The position numbers and the translations under genes were made by a program. From positions 62,001 through 126,000 of the forward strand of contig NZ_CP060388.1 of NCBI RefSeq assembly GCF_014280435.1: DNA of 64,000 nt, given 5' to 3'. This DNA is from Sphingobium sp. KCTC 72723. Its GTDB lineage: Bacteria; Pseudomonadota; Alphaproteobacteria; Sphingomonadales; Sphingomonadaceae. Positions 45,691 to 55,486 of this stretch are shown in pieces; positions within the stretch are counted from its first letter, which is position 1; every line of letters starts with the position of its first letter. The notes beneath the pieces were generated by a model, which was given only the letters and a program-made list of their open reading frames with translations, had not been told where the DNA came from and made no database searches.

Positions 45691-46307
45691 GGCTGGGCGG
45701 CATTGTCCGCCTGCGCAGGAACGGCAGCGTCGTCGGCCTTGGGCGCGAACAGGCGCAGGCTGGCCAGCGTCTTGTCCACGATCGGCTGATATTGTTCGCT
45801 CAGCATTTCGGGATAGACGAAAGTGGCGGTCACGATCGACCCGTCCCCCTGCCGCAACAGGCGGATGGCGACATTATTGCCTTCGCCGTCATTGGCGGTG
45901 CCGCGATATTCATTGGTGCCGATAAATTCGCCATCGACGCCTTCGGACCCGTTGCTGACCGTCTCGACAATCTGTTGCAGCGTCTGGTCATTGTCGTTCT
46001 TTTGCCAGAACACCCGCACATCGGCACCTGCGCCCGGATCGGCATAGATTGCGCCGTCGGCGTTGCTGCCCGCCTTGTCGATCATCCAGCCTTCGGGGAA
46101 AGTGACGGAAAAGCCGCGCTCGACATTGGTGTAGGCGCGATTTTCATCGGCATCGAGCGCCTGCTGGTCCGTCACGGCCTTGGCGGCAGCTGCCTTGGCG
46201 GCAGCTTCCACCTGTTCCTGGCTCGGCATTTCGGCGACCGGCTCGATCCGGCCGCAGGCGGCCAGAAGCAGGAAGGGGAGGCAGGCGGCAAGGGATGGGC
46301 GTGTCAT
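45687..46307 (-). CDS. Predicted lipoprotein of unknown function
   Basis: A protein of 206 residues with a lipoprotein signal, lipobox LAAC and acylated Cys18. An alanine/lysine-rich helical linker (about 30-55) precedes a compact domain with YTNVERGFSVTFPEGWMIDKAGSNADGAIYADPG, reminiscent of PsbP/DUF1795-like folds that begin with a similar FSVTFPEGW segment. No function can be assigned. The Ala-rich C-terminus is low complexity. Confidence 0.72.
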   Translation of the reverse strand: MTRPSLAACLPFLLLAACGRIEPVAEMPSQEQVEAAAKAAAAKAVTDQQALDADENRAYTNVERGFSVTFPEGWMIDKAGSNADGAIYADPGAGADVRVFWQKNDNDQTLQQIVETVSNGSEGVDGEFIGTNEYRGTANDGEGNNVAIRLLRQGDGSIVTATFVYPEMLSEQYQPIVDKTLASLRLFAPKADDAAVPAQADNAAQP

Positions 46308-46401
46308 CCCCGATCCAAAGCATAGGCGCGCCGATAATTCAACGCCGTAACCGCAATGGGCGCGCCAATCGGGTCAGGCAGCCCGGTTCAGGCCGCCCAG
46401 T

Positions 46402-47850
46402 TCAGGCAGCGCTGTCGATGCCCAGTTCGGTCAGCTTGCGATACAGGGTGGAACGGCCGATGCCCAGTCGCCGGGCCACTTCGGTCATGCGCCCGCGATA
46501 ATGGCCGATAGCCAGGCGAATGACGTCAGCCTCTATCTCGGCCAGTTGGCGGACATGGCCGTCCCCTTCGAACAGAGTGATGCCCGCGCCGTCGCGATGC
46601 GGCTGGCTGGCGGCGCGCGGGCGGGGCGCGATGCGGTCTAACGGGTCGCGGGTATGGATCTGCGCGGCGATCTGCGGGAAATCCTGCGGCGTCAGCGCGT
46701 CGCCCTCACACAATACGGCGGCACGGAACAGGGCGTTCTGTAACTGACGCACATTGCCCGGCCAGCCATGCTGCATCAACAGCGCCAGTGCGTCGTCGGT
46801 CAGGCCCAGGCCACGCAGCCCCGGCTGGGTCGCGATGCGGGCGAGCAAATGGCGGCAGAGCGCGGGAATATCCCCCATCCGTTCGCGCAAAGGCGGGATG
46901 GTCAACTGCACCACGTTCAGGCGATAATAGAGATCCTCACGAAAGCGCCCGGCCTCTATTTCCTCGATCAGCCGCTTGTTGGTCGCGGCGATGACGCGGA
47001 CGTCGACATGGACGGGGCGACGCGCGCCGATTGGCTGCACTTCGCCATCCTGCAACACCCGCAGCAGCTTGACCTGCGCGTCCAATGGCATTTCGCTGAC
47101 TTCGTCGAGGAAGATCGTCCCCATGTCGGCGCTGGCGAATTTGCCGACATGCCGCTCGAACGCGCCGGTAAAGGCGCCGCGTTCATGCCCGAACAGTTCG
47201 GATTCGACCAGATTGGCGGGGATAGCGCCGCAGTTGACCGTGACCATCGCTTGTTTGTGGCGGGGGGAGGCGGCGTGAATGGCGCGGGCGATCACATCCT
47301 TGCCGACGCCGCTTTCGCCCTCCACCAGCACCGGGACACGGGCGCGCGCTGCCTTTGCCGCGATGGCCAGTGCCGCGCGGAATTGTGGCGCGGAACCGAC
47401 CACATCCTCAAAGGAGAGGGGGGCAGTGATCTTTTCGGTCAGCGGGCGCAATTCGCCATGGGCCGCGCCCTCGGCAACGGTGACGTTCAGCGCGGCGAGC
47501 AGCCGTTCGGGTGCGATGGGTTTCGACAGATAATCGGTCGCCCCGGCGCGCATCGCTTCCACAGCGACGGCGACATTATTGTGCGCGGTCAGGATCAATA
47601 TGGGCAGCGCCGGGCGGCGCGCGCGAATCTCGCGGATCAGGCCGGATGGTTCAAAATCGGGACTCCACTGGTCCAGCAGGATCGCGTCCAGCTGCATCCC
47701 GTCCTGCGTGCCGAGCATCGCAATCGCGGTTTCCCCATCGGGTGCAAAGATGGTGCGCCATCCCGCACGGGCTGCCAGCGCCGAAACCAGCCGCCGTTGC
47801 GCCGGTTCGTCGTCGATCAGCATCAGCATCGGTATGCCGTCGCGCGCCAT
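46402..47850 (-). CDS. NtrC-family sigma-54 response regulator
   Basis: An enhancer-binding activator of 482 residues. The receiver (about 8-122) is complete: Asp13/Asp14, phosphoacceptor Asp60, Thr88 and Lys110. The AAA+ domain has Walker A GESGVGKD, the sigma-54 contact GAFTGAF and the R-finger region. A Fis-type HTH ends the protein ([19 protein letters not shown]). No kinase gene is adjacent, so the partner is elsewhere. The ATG at 47850 follows AAGGGG. Confidence 0.94.
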   Translation of the reverse strand: MARDGIPMLMLIDDEPAQRRLVSALAARAGWRTIFAPDGETAIAMLGTQDGMQLDAILLDQWSPDFEPSGLIREIRARRPALPILILTAHNNVAVAVEAMRAGATDYLSKPIAPERLLAALNVTVAEGAAHGELRPLTEKITAPLSFEDVVGSAPQFRAALAIAAKAARARVPVLVEGESGVGKDVIARAIHAASPRHKQAMVTVNCGAIPANLVESELFGHERGAFTGAFERHVGKFASADMGTIFLDEVSEMPLDAQVKLLRVLQDGEVQPIGARRPVHVDVRVIAATNKRLIEEIEAGRFREDLYYRLNVVQLTIPPLRERMGDIPALCRHLLARIATQPGLRGLGLTDDALALLMQHGWPGNVRQLQNALFRAAVLCEGDALTPQDFPQIAAQIHTRDPLDRIAPRPRAASQPHRDGAGITLFEGDGHVRQLAEIEADVIRLAIGHYRGRMTEVARRLGIGRSTLYRKLTELGIDSAA

Positions 47851-48016
47851 CTGCACCCCTTAATTCCCACAGGTGGCCGACCCTATCGCCCGTAGGTAAA
47901 GGGCCGCTTAACCGCGAAAGATTTTCTTGTGCGGGTCCGGGTTGAGGGGGGCGGCGGTTATGGATAAGAGATTGGCGATAACGGCAAGACCATATTTCAA
48001 TGCAAGGGGACCGGAC

Positions 48017-48142
48017 ATGGCGTCGGACGGAAATATCAAGAGCGCGGCCAAAACCTATGAAAGCTTCATCGGCGTGATGAAGTGGGGCACGATCGCTTCG
48101 GTTGCAGTGGCGGCCATCGTGGTGTTGCTGATCTCCAGCTAA
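48017..48142 (+). CDS. aa3-type cytochrome c oxidase subunit IV-like small protein
   Basis: A protein of 41 residues: a polar N-terminus (ASDGNIKSAAKTYESF) and one membrane helix (GTIASVAVAAIVVLLIS). The pattern YESFIGVMKWGTIA matches the small bacterial aa3 oxidase subunit IV family. AAGGGGACC is a good ribosome site before the ATG at 48017; the frame extends upstream without homology. It directly precedes pntAA (34 bp), not oxidase genes, suggesting a transhydrogenase-linked role or simple synteny. Confidence 0.75.
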   Translation: MASDGNIKSAAKTYESFIGVMKWGTIASVAVAAIVVLLISS

Positions 48143-48176
48143 GCGACACACACGGACGGGAGGGGATATAAAAATA

Positions 48177-49298
48177 ATGAAAATAGCAGTGGTAAAAGAA
48201 CAGGCAGCGGGCGAACGGCGCGTTGCCGCCACGCCTGAAACGGTCAAGAAGTTCATCGGCCTGGGCGCACAGGTTTCGGTAGAAGCAGGGGCGGGGCTTA
48301 CCGCTTCGGTCGCCGATACCGATTATGCCGCGGCTGGCGCAAGCGTGGCTGACCGCGCGGCGACGGTCGCGGGCGCGGACATCATCCTTGGCGTGCAGGG
48401 ACCGGATGTGGCCAGCATCGCCGGGGCAAATCCGGGCGCATGGATCGCCGCCGGGCTTAATCCTTTCGGGGAGCGGGCGCGGGTCGATGCCTATGCCGCC
48501 GCAGGCTATGAAGCGCTGGCGATGGAATTCATGCCGCGCATCACCCGCGCGCAGTCGATGGACATATTGTCGTCGCAATCGAACCTGTCGGGTTACAAGG
48601 CGGTGCTGGATGCCGCCGGCGAATATGGCAAGGCATTCCCGATGATGATGACGGCGGCCGGCACTGTGTCGGCGGCCAAGGCATTCATCATGGGCGTGGG
48701 CGTCGCGGGCTTGCAGGCGATCGCCACCGCGCGCCGCCTGGGCGCGCAGGTCAGCGCGACCGACGTGCGTGCCGCGACCAAGGAACAGATCGAATCGCTG
48801 GGTGCCAAGGCGATCTTCGTGGAGAAGGTCGCAGGAATCGAGGGCGAAGGATCGGGCGGCTATGCCACCGAGATGTCCGACGAATATAAGGCTGCGCAGG
48901 CCGAACTGGTGTCCGCGCATATCGCCAAGCAGGACATCGTCATCACCACCGCGCTGATTCCGGGTCGTCCCGCGCCACGCCTCATCACCGACGCGCAGAT
49001 CGCGACGATGAAGCCGGGCAGCGTGATCGTCGATCTGGCGGTCGAACAGGGCGGCAATGTCGAAGGCGCAGTCGCAGGCGAAGTCGTCATACGCCACGGC
49101 GTCAAGATCGTGGGCCATCGCAACGTGCCGTCGCGGCTGGCCACCGACACGTCGGCCCTCTTCTCGCGCAACCTGTTCAATTTTCTGTCCGCCTTCTGGG
49201 ACAAGGAAAAGAATGCGCCGGTGCTGGACGAGGAAATCGGCAACGCCATCCGCCTGACGCAGGGCGGCAAGGTTGTTAATGAGCGGCTGTTGGGCTGA
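48177..49298 (+). CDS. pntAA: NAD(P) transhydrogenase alpha subunit, part 1 (dI)
   Basis: The soluble NAD(H)-binding domain I of proton-translocating transhydrogenase, 373 residues. It resembles alanine dehydrogenase, with KEQAAGERRVAATPETVKKF at the start and the Rossmann loop GVGVAGLQAIATARRLGA, followed by DVRAATKEQ. It works with PntAB and PntB to make NADPH from NADH using the proton gradient. The split alpha subunit is typical of alphaproteobacteria. Confidence 0.95.
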   Translation: MKIAVVKEQAAGERRVAATPETVKKFIGLGAQVSVEAGAGLTASVADTDYAAAGASVADRAATVAGADIILGVQGPDVASIAGANPGAWIAAGLNPFGERARVDAYAAAGYEALAMEFMPRITRAQSMDILSSQSNLSGYKAVLDAAGEYGKAFPMMMTAAGTVSAAKAFIMGVGVAGLQAIATARRLGAQVSATDVRAATKEQIESLGAKAIFVEKVAGIEGEGSGGYATEMSDEYKAAQAELVSAHIAKQDIVITTALIPGRPAPRLITDAQIATMKPGSVIVDLAVEQGGNVEGAVAGEVVIRHGVKIVGHRNVPSRLATDTSALFSRNLFNFLSAFWDKEKNAPVLDEEIGNAIRLTQGGKVVNERLLG

Positions 49299-49384
49299 CC
49301 ATCATGATGCGCGTGGCTGCCGTGGGGGCGACACGCGCGACAACGTCCCTGCGCTGAAAACGGGGACGAACAGGGAGTAGGACG

Positions 49385-49669
49385 ATGGACTTTATTTCCA
49401 TCCTGTCGGTTTTCGTGCTGGCATGTTTCGTCGGCTATTATGTCGTGTGGTCGGTGACCCCGGCTCTGCACACGCCGTTGATGGCGGTCACTAACGCCAT
49501 TTCGTCGGTTATCATCGTCGGCGCGCTGGTCGCGTCGGCGGAAGCGGGGAGCGCGGCGGCCAAATATCTGGGGCTGCTGGCGGTCGTCTTTGCATCGGTC
49601 AACATCTTCGGCGGCTTTGCGGTCACTGAGCGGATGCTGGCGATGTACAAGAAGAAGGAGCGCAAGTGA
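49385..49669 (+). CDS. pntAB: NAD(P) transhydrogenase alpha subunit, part 2 (membrane)
   Basis: The small membrane part of domain II, 94 residues with about three hydrophobic helices (FISILSVFVLACFVGYYVVW, AISSVIIVGALVASAE, LGLLAVVFASVNIFGGFAVTERML). It ends KKKERK. The stop codon overlaps the pntB ATG by one base (TGATG), giving coupled translation. Confidence 0.94.
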   Translation: MDFISILSVFVLACFVGYYVVWSVTPALHTPLMAVTNAISSVIIVGALVASAEAGSAAAKYLGLLAVVFASVNIFGGFAVTERMLAMYKKKERK

Positions 49670-51102
49670 TGCATGAGATCGCACAGATCCCATGGGGCGT
49701 GAGCCTGGCCTATCTGGCCGCTGGCGTCCTGTTCATCCTGGCGCTGCGCGGGCTGTCCAGCCCGGCGACCAGCCGTCGCGGCAACCGCATGGGCATGATC
49801 GGCATGGCAATTGCCGTCGGGACCACGCTCTACACCCATGACGTGGTGAGCCTGCCCGAAATCATCGGCGCGATCGTCATCGGTGGCGGCATCGGCTTCA
49901 TCATCGCGCGACGGATCGCGATGACGGACATGCCGCAACTTGTCGCGGCGTTCCACAGCCTCGTCGGCCTTGCCGCCGTGCTGGTGGGGGCTGCCGCTTA
50001 TCTGAACCCCGGCGCGTTCGGGATTCTCGACGCTGTGACCGGCGAAATCCACAATGCCAGCCGCATCGAACTGGGGCTGGGCGTGGCGATCGGCGCGATC
50101 ACTTTCTCCGGTTCTGTCATCGCATTCCTCAAACTCAACGGCAATATGTCGGGCAAGCCGATCATGCTGCCGGGCCGCCATGTCATCAACCTTGGCACGC
50201 TGGTCGCGATCCTGGGCCTGATCGGCTGGTTCTATGTCATGGCCGCACCGACGATCATGGCACCATGGCTGTTCTGGACCGTCATCGGCCTGTCATTCGC
50301 CATCGGTTTCCTGCTGATCATCCCGATCGGCGGGGCGGACATGCCTGTCGTGGTGTCGATGCTGAACAGCTATTCGGGCTGGGCCGCCGCCGCGATGGGC
50401 TTTACGCTGGGTAACAGCGCGATGATCATCACCGGCGCGCTGGTGGGTTCGTCGGGCGCGATCCTGTCCTACATCATGTGCAAGGCAATGAACCGCAGCT
50501 TCATCAGCGTGATCGCAGGTGGCTTCGGCGCGGCACCCGAAGCGAGCAGCGGCGGCGCGGTGATCGACCGTCCCTACAAGCGCGGCTCTGCCGAGGATGC
50601 CGCGTTCCTGATGAAGCAGGCCGACAGCGTCATCATCGTGCCGGGTTACGGCATGGCAGTGAGCCAGGCGCAGCACGCGCTGCGCGAGATGGGCGACCTG
50701 CTCAAGAAGGAAGGGGTGAAGGTCAAATATGCGATCCACCCCGTGGCGGGGCGTATGCCGGGCCATATGAACGTGCTGCTGGCCGAAGCGAATGTCTCCT
50801 ATGACGAAGTGTTCGAACTGGAGGACATCAACAGCGAGTTTGGCCAGTGCGACGTTGCCTTCGTCATTGGCGCGAACGATGTGACCAACCCGGCGGCCAA
50901 GACCGACAAGACGTCGCCCATCTATGGGATGCCGATTCTGGACGTGGCCAATGCCAAGTCGGTGCTGTTCGTCAAACGATCCATGGGCGGTGCGGGCTAT
51001 GCCGGTGTCGATAATGAAGTATTCTATATGGACAATACGATGATGCTGCTGGCCGACGCCAAGAAGATGGTCGAGGAAATCGTCAAGGGGCTGGCGCACT
51101 GA
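49669..51102 (+). CDS. pntB: NAD(P) transhydrogenase beta subunit
   Basis: Carries the membrane proton channel helices and the NADP(H)-binding domain III, 477 residues. About nine helices cover residues 5-260. Domain III has the NADP motif IIVPGYGMAVSQAQHALREM and GAGYAGVDNEVFY near the end. The ATG at 49669 overlaps the pntAB stop codon. A REPIN-like repeat follows the gene. Confidence 0.95.
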   Translation: MHEIAQIPWGVSLAYLAAGVLFILALRGLSSPATSRRGNRMGMIGMAIAVGTTLYTHDVVSLPEIIGAIVIGGGIGFIIARRIAMTDMPQLVAAFHSLVGLAAVLVGAAAYLNPGAFGILDAVTGEIHNASRIELGLGVAIGAITFSGSVIAFLKLNGNMSGKPIMLPGRHVINLGTLVAILGLIGWFYVMAAPTIMAPWLFWTVIGLSFAIGFLLIIPIGGADMPVVVSMLNSYSGWAAAAMGFTLGNSAMIITGALVGSSGAILSYIMCKAMNRSFISVIAGGFGAAPEASSGGAVIDRPYKRGSAEDAAFLMKQADSVIIVPGYGMAVSQAQHALREMGDLLKKEGVKVKYAIHPVAGRMPGHMNVLLAEANVSYDEVFELEDINSEFGQCDVAFVIGANDVTNPAAKTDKTSPIYGMPILDVANAKSVLFVKRSMGGAGYAGVDNEVFYMDNTMMLLADAKKMVEEIVKGLAH

Positions 51103-51118
51103 CAGCGCCCTTCCTTTC

Positions 51119-51206
51119 CCGTCATTCCAGCGAAAGCTGGAATCTCTCTTTTCTTTCGCTATCAGGCAGACGAGAAGTGAGATCCCGGTTTTCGCCGGGA
51201 TGACGG
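51119..51206. repeat. REPIN-like inverted hairpin doublet, second type
   Basis: Two 28-nt arms (51119-51146 and 51179-51206) are inverted, mostly identical copies separated by 32 nt. The left arm is a perfect hairpin ATTCCAGC-GAAA-GCTGGAAT, the right ATCCCGG-TTTTCG-CCGGGAT, each flanked by GTCAT and AGATC-like ends. This family differs in sequence from the element at 44443-44525. It lies between pntB and the racemase gene. Confidence 0.75.
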
Positions 51207-51219
51207 AACAGGGGTGACA

Positions 51220-51909
51220 ATGCACAAACTTGGCCTGATCGGCGGTCTTAGCTGGACGTCCACTGCCCGCTATTATGAGATCATCAACAAGGCGGTGCAT
51301 CGCGCCAAGGGCGGCCAGCATAGTGCGCCGTTGTTGATCGAGAGCCTGGATTTCGCCATGGTGGCCGGGTGCGCTACCGACGACGACTGGGATTGCGCGG
51401 CGACTCAGTTGATCGACGCGGCACGGCGGCTGGAGAGCGCGGGGGCCGGCGCGCTGCTGATCTGCGCCAATAGCATGCACCGCGTGTACGACCGGGTGCA
51501 GGGTGCGGTTGCCATCCCCATTCTCCACATCGCCGAGCGGGTGGGCAAGAAGATGCAGGCCGACGGCATCGAAAAAGCCGCGCTGATCGGTACGCGCAAT
51601 GTGATGACCGAGAAATTCTATCGCCAGCGGTTGGTGTCGCATGGCGTGTCGTTGCTGCCCGCCGACATGGAGTTGGCCGATCGCATCGACCGGATCGTTT
51701 ATGACGAACTGACCGTGGGCAAGATCAGCCGGGAATCCGAACGCTATATGAAATCGGAACTGACCGACATCGCCAAGCAGGATGTGCAGGCGGTTGTGCT
51801 GGCCTGCACCGAGTTGGAACTGATCGTGGACGTAAAGGCCAATGTGCTGCCGATCTACGACTGCACCAGCATCCATGCGAAGGCGGGCGTGGACTTCATT
51901 CTGGGATGA
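51220..51909 (+). CDS. Aspartate/glutamate racemase family protein
   Basis: A cofactor-independent racemase-fold enzyme of 229 residues. Both catalytic cysteines are present: Cys82 in ICANSMH and Cys196 in LACTELEL. The start MHKLGLIGGLSWTSTARYYE is typical of the YgeA/aspartate racemase group. The ATG at 51220 follows an AGGGGTG site that ends inside the upstream repeat. It may make D-aspartate or D-glutamate, or act on hydantoins; the substrate is unproven. Confidence 0.88.
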   Translation: MHKLGLIGGLSWTSTARYYEIINKAVHRAKGGQHSAPLLIESLDFAMVAGCATDDDWDCAATQLIDAARRLESAGAGALLICANSMHRVYDRVQGAVAIPILHIAERVGKKMQADGIEKAALIGTRNVMTEKFYRQRLVSHGVSLLPADMELADRIDRIVYDELTVGKISRESERYMKSELTDIAKQDVQAVVLACTELELIVDVKANVLPIYDCTSIHAKAGVDFILG

Positions 51910-51915
51910 AGCGGG

Positions 51916-51944
51916 GGCCGTGGGATTTTGGTCCCACGGCCTTT
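51916..51944 (+). terminator. Terminator after the racemase gene
   Basis: A perfect 10-bp stem (GGCCGTGGGA with TCCCACGGCC), loop TTTTGG, followed by TTT. It lies 6 bp past the stop codon. Confidence 0.8.
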
Positions 51945-51957
51945 AGAGTCTGTCTCA

Positions 51958-51979
51958 AAATGCGCGAAGGCGCGCATTT
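51958..51979. terminator. Hairpin at the end of the phosphate operon
   Basis: A perfect 9-bp stem (AAATGCGCG with CGCGCATTT), loop AAGG, and on the minus strand a T run downstream. It probably terminates phoB transcription. Confidence 0.6.
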
Positions 51980-52014
51980 CGGTTGCCGCACCGGCGCACA
52001 CTCTTAGACAGCGA

Positions 52015-52716
52015 TCAGGCGACGCCGTCAGTGTCCAGCGCGTAGCCCGCCGACCGCACGGTGCGGATGATGTCCATATATTGGCCGTCGGCATTGATTG
52101 CCTTGCGCAGCCGGCGAATATGCACGTCGACGGTGCGCAGTTCGATGTCGCTGTCCTGCCCCCATACGCTGTCGAGCAGGCGTTCGCGCGAAAAGACCCA
52201 GCCGGGATGCTCCAGAAAATGGCGCAGCAGGCGAAACTCTGTCGGACCAAGCGGGATCACCTGACCCGCGCGGCGCACCTTATGCCCCACTGTGTCCATC
52301 TCGACGTCCACGAATGTCAGCGTTTCCCCTGCCAGTGCCGGGCGCACGCGGCGCAGCACCGCGCCGACACGGGCGACCAGCTCGCGGGGTGAAAAGGGTT
52401 TGGTGACATAATCGTCCGCCCCGGTTTCCAGCCCACGAACGCGATCTTCCTCCTCACCGCGCGCGGTCAGCATGATGATCGGCACGTTGGCGGTGCCGCT
52501 GGCACGGCGCAGGCGGCGGCACACTTCGATGCCCGACAGGCTTTCCACCATCCAGTCGAGCAGGACGATGTCCGGCACATTTTCCTGCGCCATCAGCAAC
52601 GCTTCCTCGCCATCGACCGTATGGGCGACGTCGAAATCCTCGCGCTTGAAATGCCAGATCAGCAGTTCGGCGAGCGCTGCGTCATCTTCGACCAGCAGCA
52701 TTTTTGCGCGAGCCAT
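52015..52716 (-). CDS. phoB: Phosphate regulon response regulator PhoB
   Basis: The transcription factor for phosphate starvation genes, 233 residues. The receiver has Glu10/Asp11, phosphoacceptor Asp54, Thr84 and Lys106, followed by an OmpR-type winged helix ending RTVRSAGYAL. It is the last gene of the phoR-pstSCAB-phoU-phoB cluster, 3 bp after phoU, so it is made with its own regulon. Confidence 0.95.
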   Translation of the reverse strand: MARAKMLLVEDDAALAELLIWHFKREDFDVAHTVDGEEALLMAQENVPDIVLLDWMVESLSGIEVCRRLRRASGTANVPIIMLTARGEEEDRVRGLETGADDYVTKPFSPRELVARVGAVLRRVRPALAGETLTFVDVEMDTVGHKVRRAGQVIPLGPTEFRLLRHFLEHPGWVFSRERLLDSVWGQDSDIELRTVDVHIRRLRKAINADGQYMDIIRTVRSAGYALDTDGVA

Positions 52717-52719
52717 GGT

Positions 52720-53415
52720 TCAGTCCTCCGCCGTTGCCGTGCTGCCACGGTCGCGTTCGGGCAGGGTTTCGCCGGTCGCGGCATAATAGACCATTTCGGC
52801 GATGTTGGTCGCCTGATCGCCGATCCGCTCGATATTCTTGGCGATGAACAGCAGGTGCGCGCATTCGCTGATCGTCTTGGGGTTTTCGACCATGAAGGTG
52901 ACGAGCGTGCGGAACACGCTGTTGTAGAAATCGTCGACCACCGTGTCGCGTTCCACCACGGCGATGGCCAGATTCGGATCGCGCGCGGCAAAGGCGTTGA
53001 GCGCGTCATGCACCATTTCGCTGGCGACCTGACCCATCGATGGCAGCATGGACACAGGTTCCAGCGTGCGCTGGTTCACCATGATGAGCGGGACGCGCTT
53101 GGCGATATTCTTGGCATAATCGCCGATGCGTTCGACCACGCTGACGATCTTCAATGCCGCGATCACGTCGCGCAGGTCATTGGCCATCGGCGCGCGCAGG
53201 GCGATCACCTGCACCACCAGCTTCTCGACTTCTGCCTCAATCGCGTCGATGCGTTTGTCGTCGGCAACGACCTGCGCGGCCAGAACCTTGTCCTGCCGTT
53301 GCAACGCCACCATTGCGTTTTCGATTGCCGCTTCGGCGCGACCGCCCATTTCGGCGATCAGGCCACGCAGCCTGTCGATATCCTCATCGAACGCCTTGAT
53401 CGTATGTTCTGCCAT
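52720..53415 (-). CDS. phoU: Phosphate-specific transport regulator PhoU
   Basis: A cytoplasmic all-helical regulator of 231 residues that links Pst transporter state to PhoR and represses the regulon when phosphate is ample. Two PhoU repeats are visible with the metal-binding acidic patches (around EVEKLVVQVIALRAPMANDLRDVIAALKIV and VERIGDYAKNIAKR; second copy FIAKNIERIGDQATNIAEMV). It lies between pstB and phoB. Confidence 0.95.
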   Translation of the reverse strand: MAEHTIKAFDEDIDRLRGLIAEMGGRAEAAIENAMVALQRQDKVLAAQVVADDKRIDAIEAEVEKLVVQVIALRAPMANDLRDVIAALKIVSVVERIGDYAKNIAKRVPLIMVNQRTLEPVSMLPSMGQVASEMVHDALNAFAARDPNLAIAVVERDTVVDDFYNSVFRTLVTFMVENPKTISECAHLLFIAKNIERIGDQATNIAEMVYYAATGETLPERDRGSTATAED

Positions 53416-53432
53416 GTCCGTCTCTCCCGCGA

Positions 53433-54221
53433 TCAGCCGTACCGACCGGTGATATAGTCTTTGGTCCGCTCCTGACGCGGATTGGTGAAGATGTCCGACG
53501 TCACGCCATATTCGACCAGGTCGCCCAGATGGAAGAAGGCGGTGCGTTGCGAAACGCGCGCGGCCTGCTGCATATTATGGGTGACGATGACGATGGCGTA
53601 ACGGCCGCGCAGTTCGTGGATCAGTTCCTCGATCTTGGCGGTGGCGATGGGGTCCAGCGCTGAACAGGGTTCGTCCATCAGGATGACTTCGGGTTCGACC
53701 GCAATCGCGCGACCGATGCACAGCCGCTGCTGCTGCCCACCCGATAATGCAGTGCCGCTGTCGTGCAGCCGGTCCTTCACTTCGTCCCACAGGCCCGCGC
53801 GGCGCAGCGATTTTTCGACCACCACGTCCAGGTCCGCCTTGGCATGGGCCAGGCCATGGATGCGCGGGCCATAGGCGATATTTTCGTAGATCGACTTGGG
53901 GAAGGGATTGGGCTTCTGAAACACCATGCCGACCCGCGCGCGCAATTGCACCACGTCCATCGACGGGGCGTAGATGTCGTCGCCGTCCAGCGTGATAAGA
54001 CCTTCGACCCGCGCCGACGCGACCGTGTCGTTCATGCGGTTGAGCGTGCGCAGGAAGGTCGATTTGCCGCAGCCCGACGGGCCGATGAAGGCGGTGACAT
54101 TGTCCATGTCGACGTCTATCGACACGCCCTTGATCGCCTGTTTTTCCCCGTAGAAAACCTTCACGTCGCGCGCGGTGATCTTGGGGTTGGCGGGCATCAG
54201 ATTTTTCTGTTCTTCGGTCAT
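53433..54221 (-). CDS. pstB: Phosphate ABC transporter ATPase PstB
   Basis: The ATP-hydrolysing subunit, 262 residues. Walker A is GPSGCGKST, the signature LSGGQQQR, Walker [14 protein letters not shown]. The ATG at 54221 is the conserved start; an in-frame GTG at 54233 would overlap pstA. It is the fourth gene of the pst block. Confidence 0.96.
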   Translation of the reverse strand: MTEEQKNLMPANPKITARDVKVFYGEKQAIKGVSIDVDMDNVTAFIGPSGCGKSTFLRTLNRMNDTVASARVEGLITLDGDDIYAPSMDVVQLRARVGMVFQKPNPFPKSIYENIAYGPRIHGLAHAKADLDVVVEKSLRRAGLWDEVKDRLHDSGTALSGGQQQRLCIGRAIAVEPEVILMDEPCSALDPIATAKIEELIHELRGRYAIVIVTHNMQQAARVSQRTAFFHLGDLVEYGVTSDIFTNPRQERTKDYITGRYG

Positions 54222-54226
54222 GGCGA

Positions 54227-55486
54227 TTACCACCGTGTTTCAAACTTGTTGCGCAGGTAAATGGCGAGGCCGTTCATCGCGAGCAGGAAGGCCAGCAGCA
54301 CGATGATCGCGGCGGAAGTCTTTTCGACAAAGCCCCTGGAGACTTCGTCCGACCACAGGAAGATTTGCACCGGCAGGACCGTCGCGGGATCGACGATGCC
54401 GCTGGGCGGCGTGGCGATGAAAGCGCGCATACCGATCATCAGCAGCGGCGCAGTTTCGCCCAGCGCGCGGGCCATGCCGATTATCGTCCCGGTAAGGATG
54501 CCGGGCAGGGCGAGCGGCAGGACATGGTGGAACACCACCTGCACCGGCGACGCGCCGATGCCGAGCGCGGCGTCACGGATGGACGGCGGGACCGACTTGA
54601 TCGCGTTGCGCCCGGCGATGACGATGACGGGCATGGTCATCAGAGCCAGCGTCAACCCGCCGACCAGCGCGGCGGAGCGCGGCAGGTGCAGGAAGTTGAG
54701 GAAGATCGACAGGCCCAGCAGGCCGAAGATGATGGAGGGAACGGCCGCCAGATTGTTGATCGACACTTCGATGATGTCGGTGATCCAGTTCTTGGCGGCA
54801 TATTCCTCCAGATAAAGGGCAGTCGCCACGCCGATCGGGAAGCTCAATGCCAGCGTCACCAGCATGGTCAGCAACGACCCCTTGAACGCGCCCCAGATGC
54901 CGACCTGCGTCGGGTCCGTGCCGTCGCTGGCGGTCAGAAAGTTCCAGTTGAAGCCGGTGGTCAGCAACCCGGCCTTGCGCAGCCGGTCGACCGCCGCTTC
55001 GGCTTCGGGAGTCGCGTCGCTCTTGGCGGCCAGGTCGATGGTGGTGGATGCAGGCACCGCGATCGTTTCGGTCCGGCTCAATATCGTCGGATCGGCCTTG
55101 ATCGCGTCGCGCACGGCAATCCAGGCGGTGGGCGACAGCAGGGCGTCGGCGTCCGCGCCCAGCGCCTTTTTCGCGACTTCGCCCGTCACCATCGGCAGGT
55201 TGGCGTTGGCCAGCGCTTCGTCCGTGATCGCGGCAGGATCGAGCAGCAGCGGCGAGGCCGGAAAGTCGATCTTGAGCGCGATTTCGGTGCGGGTAAAGCC
55301 GCGCAGGCCATTGCCCATCATCGTGAACAGCAGGAAGGCGAGGAACGCAGCGGAAAGGGCTACGGCAAACAGGCCCGCAAATTTGAAGCGGCGTTCGGAC
55401 GCATAGCGCGCGGCGATCCGCTTGCGCATCGCGTCCGAATTCCAGTCTGTAGGCAGCCTTTTTGGGGCAGTTTGCGTCGCGGTCAT
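54227..55486 (-). CDS. pstA: Phosphate ABC transporter permease PstA
   Basis: A membrane permease of 419 residues, larger than the 296 of E. coli. The N-terminal membrane helix (about 37-57) is followed by a periplasmic DUF3333-like insert (about 58-190), then the usual six-helix permease domain with the EAA loop ([27 protein letters not shown]). Its start overlaps the pstC stop codon by 4 nt (ATGA). Confidence 0.94.
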   Translation of the reverse strand: MTATQTAPKRLPTDWNSDAMRKRIAARYASERRFKFAGLFAVALSAAFLAFLLFTMMGNGLRGFTRTEIALKIDFPASPLLLDPAAITDEALANANLPMVTGEVAKKALGADADALLSPTAWIAVRDAIKADPTILSRTETIAVPASTTIDLAAKSDATPEAEAAVDRLRKAGLLTTGFNWNFLTASDGTDPTQVGIWGAFKGSLLTMLVTLALSFPIGVATALYLEEYAAKNWITDIIEVSINNLAAVPSIIFGLLGLSIFLNFLHLPRSAALVGGLTLALMTMPVIVIAGRNAIKSVPPSIRDAALGIGASPVQVVFHHVLPLALPGILTGTIIGMARALGETAPLLMIGMRAFIATPPSGIVDPATVLPVQIFLWSDEVSRGFVEKTSAAIIVLLAFLLAMNGLAIYLRNKFETRW

